A stretch of 6,551 bases of DNA from Nodosilinea sp. BSH.14 (lineage in GTDB: Bacteria > Cyanobacteriota > Cyanobacteriia > Phormidesmidales > Phormidesmidaceae): assembly GCA_023264315.1 (NCBI GenBank), contig JALQST010000182.1, forward strand, positions 1 through 6,551, written 5' to 3'. This document shows positions 1 to 5,492 of this stretch, in pieces. Made by a program: the position numbers and the translations under genes. The notes under the pieces are model-generated. The model worked only from the letters and a program-made list of their open reading frames with translations. It searched no databases and was not told the origin of the DNA. Each line of letters starts with the position of its first letter. The first letter of the stretch is position 1.

Positions 1-42
1 GGACGCTAACTCATCGACGCTCAGAGGGCAGGGGTAACGTCT

Positions 43-835
43 TTAGCCCATCCAATCGACCAGGCTAGTACGAATGATCGCATTAACAGGGGTGCTATAG
101 ACTTCAATCCCGAGGCGGGGGCCAATGGGCTGGGCCGAGGGATGCACCATCGGCGAGATCACCATTTTGCGGGTTGCCTGCCGCTGGTGGCGTTTTTCAT
201 AGAACTCCACTTTCCGCAGGAAGGTGTACAAATCGGGCTTGCTAACCGAGGATTTGATCTCGCACAGGATCAAATCGCCCTTGCGGATGATGAGGTCAAG
301 TTCGATTTGTTCGGGGTAGCCAAACACCTCCCCCGCATCGTCGTATTCCACAACGTTCAGCACCTGAACCCCAAAGGTACCTTCCAGAATGGCGTTGAGG
401 CCATTGCGGAAGGCGGCCTCGCTATACAGACCCCAACGCGCCCCAGGGCACCAATGGTGCTTTCGTGCTTGTGGTTCATGGCCTTAATGTTCGCCAGAAT
501 TTCATCCTGACGCCGACCATTTTCATCCCATTTGCGGTTTTGCTCCTCCCACTTGCGATCCAGATGGGCGAGGGTTCATCCCACTTGCAGTTATGTTCTT
601 CCCACTTGCGGTCGTTTTCATCCCACTTGCGGCTTTGTTCCTGCCATTTGATCATTTGGGCTTCGCGATCACGCCGCAGTTCCGCGAGCACTTGGTCGAA
701 GCGGCTTTCGGTCTCCTGGCGATTGGCAAAGTACTGCTCAACGGTGTGCAGCACCAAGCCCCGAATCTCGTCGTCTTGGCGCAGGAGATCGGGTAGTTGC
801 TGCTTAAGTTGGGCCTTGAAGTCAGCGTCCGTCAT
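43..835 (-). pseudogene. DUF3782-like coiled-coil / PD-(D/E)XK nuclease-fold protein, broken by two frameshifts
   Basis: Three consecutive minus-strand pieces read as one protein if one base is restored at each of two points. Piece 1 runs from the ATG at 835 (MTDADFKAQLKQQLP) to about 575. It holds an N-terminal helical part and then a coiled coil of Trp-containing heptads such as RKWDEND and RKWEEHN. Piece 2 (about 570 to 445) continues the heptads (HLDRKWEEQNRKWDENG) and ends in STIGALG. Piece 3 (about 440 to the TAA at 43) starts ARWGLYSEAAFRNGLNAI and carries ELDLIIRKGDLILCEIKSS, the D...ExK signature of PD-(D/E)XK nuclease folds, then FYEKRH and VISPMVHP. This order matches my memory of the cyanobacterial DUF3782 family, whose function is unknown. 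Repaired length would be 264 aa, full for the family. The first break falls in an 11-nt interruption of the 21-bp repeats, and the second in a run of four G (minus strand, 441-444). It may be a true pseudogene or an assembly error. No Shine-Dalgarno is visible. The gene is divergent from the flavoenzyme gene. Confidence 0.75.
501..658. repeat. 21-bp tandem repeats encoding coiled-coil heptads
   Basis: Seven 21-bp units lie end to end inside the DUF3782-like gene: 501-521, 522-542, 543-563, then an 11-nt interruption at 564-574, then 575-595, 596-616, 617-637 and 638-658. On the plus strand most units begin TTCATCCCACTTGCGG or a close variant. On the coding strand each unit gives one heptad of the type RKWDEND. 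A 12-nt interruption would encode four residues, making an 11-residue hendecad that keeps a coiled coil in register. The actual 11 nt break the frame. Confidence 0.85.
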
Positions 836-871
836 TGGTTAGGGGGAGAAATCGTGGGCATTACTGCAATG

Positions 872-877
872 ATCATA
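872..877 (-). promoter_or_regulatory. Possible -10 element upstream of the DUF3782-like gene
   Basis: TATGAT on the minus strand differs from TATAAT at one position. It would place a start site about 30 nt before the ATG at 835. It overlaps the palindrome ATGATCAT (869-876). No good -35 box is seen at the right spacing, so this is weak. Confidence 0.25.
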
Positions 878-918
878 ACCCAGCCGCCAAAAAGGCAGAC
901 CCGTAGCAGATAGCGATT

Positions 919-988
919 TGGGGGCACGGGTTCGGGATCACGGATCCGGGATCACGGGTTTGGAGTCGTTGGTTCGGGGTCACTCAAT
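919..988. repeat. Five tandem imperfect 14-bp repeats in the divergent intergenic region
   Basis: Five consecutive 14-bp units can be laid out without gaps: 919-932 tgggggcacgggtt, 933-946 cgggatcacggatc, 947-960 cgggatcacgggtt, 961-974 tggagtcgttggtt, 975-988 cggggtcactcaat. The middle pair shares 12 of 14 bases, and the outer units are progressively degenerate. The array ends about 50 bases before the start of the flavoenzyme gene, within the 203-nt gap that separates it from the divergent DUF3782-like gene. It could be a decayed simple repeat of the kind common in cyanobacterial intergenic DNA, or a set of iterated binding sites. The sequence does not decide between these. Confidence 0.7.
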
Positions 989-1038
989 CTGGGTTAAGTT
1001 GAGGATCTGCCCTATGCGCTGCAACGCTCCCTTTGGCG

Positions 1039-2643
1039 ATGACAACACTTCCCCCCCCTGGTCTTGCTGACGTTCTCCCCACGTCCCTACCTCCAGCCTT
1101 GCAACCCTTGGATGCCAATAACCGCAAGCTACAGGCGGCGGTGCAGCCCCCCGACTGGCAAAACCCCACCCCAGCGAATCGCTACGACCTGGTGGTGATT
1201 GGGGCGGGAACGGCGGGCCTGGTCACGGCGGCGGGGACGGCGGGCCTGGGCCTGGGGCTGAAGGTGGCCCTGGTGGAAAAAAGCCTGATGGGGGGCGATT
1301 GTTTGAATGTGGGCTGCGTGCCCTCTAAGGCGGTGCTGCGGTCGTCTCGGGCGGTGGCAGATATCCGGCAAGCGGTTTCCCTGGGCGTGCAGGCGGCGGG
1401 GGTGACGGTGGATTTTGCAGCCGTGATGGAACGGATGCGGCGGATTCGAGCCGACATCAGCCCCCACGATTCGGTGGCGCGGTTTAGCCAGCTCGGGATT
1501 GATGTGTTCCTGGGGGCAGGGCAATTTGTGGATAGCCATACCCTTGAGGTCGCAGGCCAGCGGCTGTCCTTTAAGAAGGCGGTGATTGCCACCGGGGCGA
1601 GGGCGCACCATCCCGCTGTGCCCGGTCTGGCAGAGGCAGGCTTTTTGACCAACGAAACCGTCTTTGCTCTGACGGCTTGCCCCCCTCGTTTGCTGGTGGT
1701 GGGCGGTGGCCCCATCGGCTGCGAACTGGCCCAGGCCTTTCAGCGGTTGGGCAGTCAGGTCACGCTGATCCAGCGCCAGGAACGCCTGCTGCCCCGCGAA
1801 GATCCCGAAGCCAGCGCCATTCTCCAGCAGCGCTTCCAATCTGAGGGCATGACCCTAGCCCTAGGCGCGACCCTGGAGCGAGTGGCGGTCACACCCACGG
1901 GCAAGCGGGTCTGGTATCGACCGGCAACTTCCGCCGCATCGCCATCCCAGGACGACTCCGCCCTCCAGACCGTCGAGGTGGATGCCATTCTGATTGCCGC
2001 AGGGCGGGTGCCCAATGTGGATAGTCTGGGCCTAGACGCCGCAGGCGTGGCCTATGATCCCCGTCGGGGCGTCAGCATGAACGACTACCTGCAAACCAGC
2101 CAGCCCCACATGTTTGCCGCTGGCGATGTTTGCCTGGACTGGAAATTCACCCATGCCGCCGATGCCGCCGCCCGATTAGTGATTAAAAACGCTCTGTTTA
2201 CCCCCTTTGGCTTGGGCCGTAGCCGCCTCAGCCAATTGGTCATGCCCTGGGTGACATACACCGACCCCGAAGTGGCCCACGTCGGTCTCTATGCCCACGA
2301 GGCCGAGGCCCAGGGCATCCCCTACGAAACCATCACCATTCCCCTCTCATCGGTGGATCGGGCCTTGACCGATGGCGAAACGGAAGGCTTTTTGCGCCTC
2401 CTCCACAAAGCCGGAACCGACCAAATTCTGGGCGCAACCCTGGTGGCTAGCCATGGGGGGGATATCATCAGCGAACTCACCCTCGCCATCACCACCGGCC
2501 AGGGCCTCAACGCCCTGAGTAGCGTCATCCATCCCTATCCCACCCAGGCCGAAGTGCTGAAAAAAGCCGCCGATGCCTACCGCCGCACCCGCCTTACACC
2601 TCGTACTCAATTCTTCCTGAAATGGTTGGCCCGCCTGAGCTAG
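1039..2643 (+). CDS. FAD-dependent pyridine nucleotide-disulfide oxidoreductase, mercuric-reductase-like
   Basis: This is a cytosolic flavoenzyme of the class I disulfide reductase family, 534 aa from the ATG at 1039. A TTG two codons earlier (1033) is an alternative start, and no clear Shine-Dalgarno is seen for either. After a Pro-rich leader of about 48 residues come the FAD-binding GAGTAG (55-60), the redox-active cysteines in GGDCLNVGCVPSKA (Cys88 and Cys93), an ATGA motif near 184-187, the NAD(P)-binding GGGPIG (222-227), AAGR (320-323), FAAGD (359-363, second FAD motif), and the C-terminal dimerisation domain with HPYPTQAE (498-505). The catalytic His of glutathione and lipoamide reductases is Tyr500 here, as in the PYLT motif of MerA. 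True MerA has an N-terminal heavy-metal domain and a C-terminal Cys-Cys pair. Both are missing: the protein ends FFLKWLARLS. About 20 residues rich in Ser/Ala/Asp (residues 295-310) sit before AAGR. Databases commonly call such cyanobacterial proteins mercuric reductase. The fold and cofactors are firm; the substrate is not. Confidence 0.93.
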   Translation: MTTLPPPGLADVLPTSLPPALQPLDANNRKLQAAVQPPDWQNPTPANRYDLVVIGAGTAGLVTAAGTAGLGLGLKVALVEKSLMGGDCLNVGCVPSKAVLRSSRAVADIRQAVSLGVQAAGVTVDFAAVMERMRRIRADISPHDSVARFSQLGIDVFLGAGQFVDSHTLEVAGQRLSFKKAVIATGARAHHPAVPGLAEAGFLTNETVFALTACPPRLLVVGGGPIGCELAQAFQRLGSQVTLIQRQERLLPREDPEASAILQQRFQSEGMTLALGATLERVAVTPTGKRVWYRPATSAASPSQDDSALQTVEVDAILIAAGRVPNVDSLGLDAAGVAYDPRRGVSMNDYLQTSQPHMFAAGDVCLDWKFTHAADAAARLVIKNALFTPFGLGRSRLSQLVMPWVTYTDPEVAHVGLYAHEAEAQGIPYETITIPLSSVDRALTDGETEGFLRLLHKAGTDQILGATLVASHGGDIISELTLAITTGQGLNALSSVIHPYPTQAEVLKKAADAYRRTRLTPRTQFFLKWLARLS

Positions 2644-2684
2644 GCTTGGCAGATCCCATAGCCCCTGGAGCCCTCATCCCCCAG

Positions 2685-2711
2685 CCCCTCCTCCCAACCT
2701 GGGAGAAGGGG
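2685..2711. terminator. C/G-rich palindrome between convergent genes; probable bidirectional terminator or dispersed repeat
   Basis: The left arm 2685-2696 (cccctcctccca) and right arm 2700-2711 (tgggagaagggg) pair at 11 of 12 positions around a 3-nt loop. It lies between the stop of the flavoenzyme gene (2643) and the stop of the exonuclease gene (2764), where a two-way transcription stop would be expected. Neither side has a clean T-run, so a classical intrinsic terminator is not proven. The surrounding string (CCCTCATCCCCCAGCCCC, then the hairpin) resembles a palindromic repeat that I recall being scattered through intergenic regions of many cyanobacterial genomes. Confidence 0.55.
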
Positions 2712-2763
2712 GGCCGGAAGTCGCGCAAGGATCGGGGGACTGGGCACGCATAGGACACTGAGG

Positions 2764-3669
2764 TTAGGCCGCGATGTCCGTCGGGAGATCGGCGCGGTCG
2801 GTGAGGGATGAGAGATCCATGGCGACGGTGTCGGCGGGCTGGGGTTGGAAATGATGCCACTGATCTAGGAACTGGGCGAGATGCTGATCTCCCGCCGCGA
2901 TGCGCTGGTGCAGCAGATCTCGCACTCGGTTTTCCTCGGTTTGGTGTTGTTCAAGGCTGAAAAAGCCCGCAAACAAAGCCATTCGCAGCCAGACCAGATA
3001 GGTGGTGAGGGCATCGAAATGGTTGTAGTTCACGATGGCCCGCAGGTTGCCCTCTACCCATAGATCCACCACGCTGCTGCCGTCCGTGCCCATTTTGCCC
3101 GGAATGCCCATGGCTGCCGCCAGTTCGTGGAGGGAGGGGGTGCCAATGCCCCAGCCGCTGACTAGGTTCTTGATGTCAATGTGGGCTTCGGTTTGGCGGG
3201 CAAAGTAGTCTACCCCTTCCCAGGGTTTGTCGGGGCGCTGGCAAAAGGACTGAGCCGAGATGCCTGTGACCATGCCGCGCTGCAACAAAATCGGCAGATC
3301 CGAGGTTTGGGAATTAAACCCTACGAGTTGGGGCTTTTGCTGCCCCACATAGCTGAGAAAGGTGTGGATGAGTTCCCCTTCGGCCATGGGTTGATCGGCC
3401 TGTTTGGGCAGGGCCGTCAGCCGCAGCGTCACCTCGCCGTTGCGGGCCTGATCGCGAATCACCGCCGCCACCGATACCACCCGACAGAGGGCAGTTTTGA
3501 GGTAGGGCCGGGGCTTGTCCTCCGTAGCTCCGCCCTGCTCCCACATCACCTGAAAGACGTCCCCATCGGGTAGGGTGGCTGGCAATCGGTAGACCCGCCG
3601 CCCCGACGGGGCATCGGGCACCCACTCTAAATCAAACGCGCACACCCGCTGACCCACAGATTTAAACAA
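2764..3669 (-). CDS. Predicted 3'-5' exonuclease of the PolB exonuclease-domain type (DnaQ-like fold)
   Basis: This is a stand-alone DEDD-type 3'-5' exonuclease, 301 aa, expected to trim DNA or RNA 3' ends using two metal ions. All three exonuclease motifs are visible: Exo I FDLEW (Asp13, Glu15), Exo II GFNSQTSDLPIL (Asn119, Asp124), and Exo III YNHFD (Tyr215, Asp219, the Yx3D form of B-family polymerases). No polymerase domain follows, which fits COG3298 / PF10108, the family of predicted exonucleases related to the PolB proofreading domain. The last 55 or so residues are a Gln/Asp-rich helical tail. The start is uncertain. The frame has no ATG upstream; TTG at 3669 is used here, and a GTG at 3657 would also keep the domain. 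It lies 132 bases downstream of the Nudix gene on the same strand, so co-transcription is possible. The in vivo substrate is unknown. Confidence 0.88.
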   Translation of the reverse strand: MFKSVGQRVCAFDLEWVPDAPSGRRVYRLPATLPDGDVFQVMWEQGGATEDKPRPYLKTALCRVVSVAAVIRDQARNGEVTLRLTALPKQADQPMAEGELIHTFLSYVGQQKPQLVGFNSQTSDLPILLQRGMVTGISAQSFCQRPDKPWEGVDYFARQTEAHIDIKNLVSGWGIGTPSLHELAAAMGIPGKMGTDGSSVVDLWVEGNLRAIVNYNHFDALTTYLVWLRMALFAGFFSLEQHQTEENRVRDLLHQRIAAGDQHLAQFLDQWHHFQPQPADTVAMDLSSLTDRADLPTDIAA

Positions 3670-3769
3670 GGCAACACCCCCACGGTAACGGCCAAGTATC
3701 GAGACTTGCCCCTTAATCTGCCCAAGGGATGATGCTCCGCCACGGGGGACGGATGAACCTCAGCCGATT

Positions 3770-3800
3770 GCCGTAGGCCGCCGAGGTGGGGGGCTACGGC
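3770..3800. repeat. Inverted repeat just after the Nudix gene stop
   Basis: GCCGTAG (3770-3776) and CTACGGC (3794-3800) are perfect 7-bp complements around a 17-nt G/C-rich spacer, one base beyond the Nudix stop codon (3802-3804). In the leftward transcript it would form a hairpin directly after the coding region. There is no T-run after it, so it may stabilise the 3' end or partly attenuate reading into the exonuclease gene rather than terminate fully. Chance is not excluded. Confidence 0.4.
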
Positions 3801-3801
3801 C

Positions 3802-4362
3802 CTAAAAATCCATGAGCTTTTCAATAAAAGGCTTGGCAAGAAAGAAACTGGCAATGGTTTTGGCGTCCACTGCCTCCCCGGCCATGATGGCCTTTTCAAG
3901 CTGGTCGGGCGTCATCAACACCACTTCCATATCTTCGTCGTCGTCCCCCTCCATGGCCTCCACCGATTCTAGATCGGTGGCCAGGAAGGCGTAGATCAGC
4001 TCATCGGAATAGCCCGGAGCCAGGGGGAAGGTGCCGATGGGGAGCCAGGTGGTAGCCGCATAGCCGGTTTCCTCCTGGATTTCGCGGCGAATGGTTTCCG
4101 CTGGGGATTCGTTGGGTTCAATGGTGCCCGCCGGAAATTCTAGCAGCCGCCCCAGCACCGCAAACCGATACTGGCGCAGCAACACCAAGCGCCCATCATC
4201 GGTGAGGGGAACGGCCAAGGCCCCCCCCGGATGGCGCACACATTCCCATTCACCTTCGGCCTGGTTGGGCAGTCGTAGACGATTAACCTCAAAATTGAAC
4301 TTGCGGCCTTCATACAACAAACGCCGTTTGAGCAGTTGGGGCGGTTCATATCCGAGGAGCAT
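3802..4362 (-). CDS. Nudix hydrolase, ADP-ribose pyrophosphatase-like
   Basis: This is a cytosolic Nudix enzyme of 186 aa, probably cleaving ADP-ribose or a related nucleoside diphosphate sugar to AMP plus a phosphosugar. The Nudix box is complete: GTIEPNESPAETIRREIQEE then TGY (residues 79-101), fitting Gx5Ex7REUxEExGU with Gly79, Glu85, Arg93, Glu94, Glu97, Glu98 and Gly100. Upstream, EGEWECVRHPGGALAVPL and LVLLRQYRFAVLGRLLEFPAG are the hallmarks of the ADP-ribose pyrophosphatase subfamily. After the box come FPLAPGYSDE and an acidic stretch (GDDDEDMEV). The frame stays open upstream to 4602, but that part has no family resemblance. I chose the ATG at 4362 because the protein then begins MLLGYEPPQLLKRRLLYEGR, the usual family N terminus, and because a TACAAT lies about 30 nt before it. 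Subfamily assignment rests on motifs only; other nucleotide substrates are possible. Confidence 0.92.
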   Translation of the reverse strand: MLLGYEPPQLLKRRLLYEGRKFNFEVNRLRLPNQAEGEWECVRHPGGALAVPLTDDGRLVLLRQYRFAVLGRLLEFPAGTIEPNESPAETIRREIQEETGYAATTWLPIGTFPLAPGYSDELIYAFLATDLESVEAMEGDDDEDMEVVLMTPDQLEKAIMAGEAVDAKTIASFFLAKPFIEKLMDF

Positions 4363-4689
4363 AGGGGTACCTAGGGTGCGGGATAGAAAAAATTGTACCC
4401 GTCTAGTGGTCGCCCCTCGCGCCCTTACAGAGGCATCCCACCCAACGCCGATTCCAGGCTTTGCGACATCGTTTTTGCGAATCAAGAAAATGTCGCTACT
4501 TCCTAGATCAATCGCTAGAAGCCCTGCCACGACTGCTTTGAAGATGCTGGATGCTGGCGAAAACAATGCGCGAATCGCGACCTTTAGCGTGCGAACGTAC
4601 AAGATATTAAAGGGTATTCAACATCATCCTCGCTCTGAGCCTTGTGGAAGAGACGCGGGGCTCGGGCTGGATCATGGCCAAGGTGTCTG
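4363..4689. other. 327-nt stretch without a convincing gene
   Basis: This lies between the DUF3007 stop (4690) and the Nudix start (4362). The Nudix frame is open back to 4602 but the extra 80 residues look like random translation. A 22-codon minus-strand ORF starting at the ATG around 4675 (MIQPEPRVSSTRLRARMM) is too short and too plain to call. Visible items are the candidate Nudix promoter near 4392-4397, the inverted repeat GGGTAC (4365-4370) / GTACCC (4395-4400) which overlaps it, and an AT-richer patch around 4600-4620. I see no tRNA, CRISPR or riboswitch signature that I recognise. Confidence 0.6.
4392..4397 (-). promoter_or_regulatory. Candidate -10 element for the Nudix gene
   Basis: TACAAT on the minus strand matches TATAAT at five of six positions. 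It would give a start site near 4385 and a 5' leader of about 23 nt before the ATG at 4362. No clear -35 box is found 16-18 nt upstream. The right arm of an inverted repeat (GTACCC, 4395-4400) overlaps the element. Confidence 0.35.
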
Positions 4690-5007
4690 TCAGTGTTCGA
4701 CTTCGCTGGACGGATCTTCCTCAAGTTGGGCTTGCAGGGTCGCAATTTCCTCGGGGCTGAGTTCCTCAAGGCACTTTTGCAGAACGGCGGTTTCGTAGTC
4801 ATCCATTTGTTGGTTGAGGGTCATGTTGTGGGTAACAACCCGGAACAGATAGGTGAGCAGCCAGCCAACGATGCCGCCCACCATCACGGCTTGACTCCAA
4901 ATGCCCGCCGAAATTCCGTCTAGGCCCAACACCCGAAAGGCCAGAAAAAGACCACCTCCGGCTAGGAAGACGCCGATGCCAATGCCAAATACGTCAATCC
5001 GTCGCAT
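4690..5007 (-). CDS. DUF3007-type small membrane protein
   Basis: This 105-aa membrane protein has unknown molecular function. It has a short basic N terminus (MRRIDV), a first hydrophobic segment at about residues 6-27 (FGIGIGVFLAGGGLFLAF), a second at about 35-58 (SQAVMVGGIVGWLLTYLF), and a hydrophilic acidic C-terminal helix (MDDYETAVLQ, then EELSPEEIATLQAQLEED). The length and two-helix layout fit the DUF3007 family, which is restricted to cyanobacteria and plastid-bearing organisms. Its ATG at 5007 lies four bases after the ndhL stop on the same strand, so the two are almost certainly co-transcribed. This supports a link to the thylakoid or NDH-1 membrane system, but only by context. In the arrangement I recall, trpA often follows; here nothing recognisable follows for 327 bases. 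Confidence 0.85.
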   Translation of the reverse strand: MRRIDVFGIGIGVFLAGGGLFLAFRVLGLDGISAGIWSQAVMVGGIVGWLLTYLFRVVTHNMTLNQQMDDYETAVLQKCLEELSPEEIATLQAQLEEDPSSEVEH

Positions 5008-5011
5008 GGGG

Positions 5012-5254
5012 TTAGCTCAGCTTGCGGGCCTGGGGCCGAAAGTTCAAAAAGGGACTAAACAGCAGCATCCCTGGGAAAAAGACAAACATCAGGCCGTAGA
5101 GTGCGGTGCGCTCCACCGACCCTGCTCGATGCCAGTTGGCCTTCAGGTAGAACAGAATGGCCAGGGGCAGCACGACTAAATACACCCCGGCCAGCCCACC
5201 GTAGAGCGCTAGGGTGATCAGAAGATCCGTGGAAAGGGTGAGATCGGCAAGCAT
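5012..5254 (-). CDS. ndhL: NAD(P)H-quinone oxidoreductase subunit L (NDH-1)
   Basis: NdhL is a small membrane subunit specific to the photosynthetic NDH-1 complex, which takes part in cyclic electron flow, respiration and inorganic carbon uptake in the thylakoid membrane. The protein is 80 aa from the ATG at 5254; an in-frame TTG at 5263 would add three residues. Two hydrophobic segments are clear, LLITLALYGGLAGVYLVVLP followed by LAILFYL, and TALYGLMFVFFPGMLLFSPF. The family-typical ending LLFSPFLNFRPQARKLS is present, as is the loop RAGSVERTALY. Length and motif order match NdhL from other cyanobacteria. It is the first gene of a two-gene unit with the DUF3007-type gene. The nearest promoter-like sequence is TACAAT at 5327-5332 on the minus strand. 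Confidence 0.93.
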   Translation of the reverse strand: MLADLTLSTDLLITLALYGGLAGVYLVVLPLAILFYLKANWHRAGSVERTALYGLMFVFFPGMLLFSPFLNFRPQARKLS

Positions 5255-5326
5255 AACGTCCAAACCATGAGCGGATAGAGGCCAGATCGACGCTAGAAAC
5301 CCCCTAGGGCCGACGATCCTTCCGCC

Positions 5327-5332
5327 ATTGTA
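5327..5332 (-). promoter_or_regulatory. Candidate -10 element for ndhL-DUF3007
   Basis: TACAAT on the minus strand (within CCCTTACAATGG) matches TATAAT at five of six positions. It would give a leader of roughly 65 nt before the ndhL ATG at 5254. No acceptable -35 hexamer sits at 16-18 nt, so this is suggestive only. Confidence 0.35.
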
Positions 5333-5422
5333 AGGGTATGACGCGGCCCTTGGACAGGCGGCGGTGAGCTAAACCCGGAATCCATGATCGGGACGTGACC
5401 GGGGAATGATGGGGAGTGGTGG

Positions 5423-5454
5423 TTGCAATTGGGGCCAGTTGGTGATGGAATAAT
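5423..5454 (+). promoter_or_regulatory. Candidate promoter for trnL-UAA
   Basis: TTGCAA (5423-5428) and AATAAT (5449-5454) lie 39 bases before the tRNA 5' end. The -10 matches five of six consensus bases and the -35 four of six, but the 20-nt spacing is longer than usual. A transcript from here would have a 5' leader of about 30 nt for RNase P to remove. Confidence 0.3.
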
Positions 5455-5492
5455 ACACGACATCGCCACGGGTCTGGCCGAGGGGATGTCAT

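Noticed and set aside
142..510. Plus-strand ORFs over the DUF3782-like gene (142-510, 465-842, 593-796)
   Set aside because: They are antisense shadows of the minus-strand heptad-coding gene, whose three pieces match a known protein family.
501..658. CRISPR array in the regularly spaced repeats
   Set aside because: The 21-bp units are contiguous with no unique spacers and translate to heptads, so this is a coding tandem repeat.
1129..1839. Long minus-strand ORFs inside the flavoenzyme gene (up to 236 codons)
   Set aside because: High GC keeps antisense frames open; the translations are Arg/Pro/His-rich with no motifs, while the plus strand has all flavoenzyme motifs.
4363..4602. N-terminal extension of the Nudix ORF (MYVRTLKVAIRALFSPA...)
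   Set aside because: It shows no family resemblance, the normal N terminus starts at the ATG at 4362, and a promoter-like TACAAT lies inside the extension.
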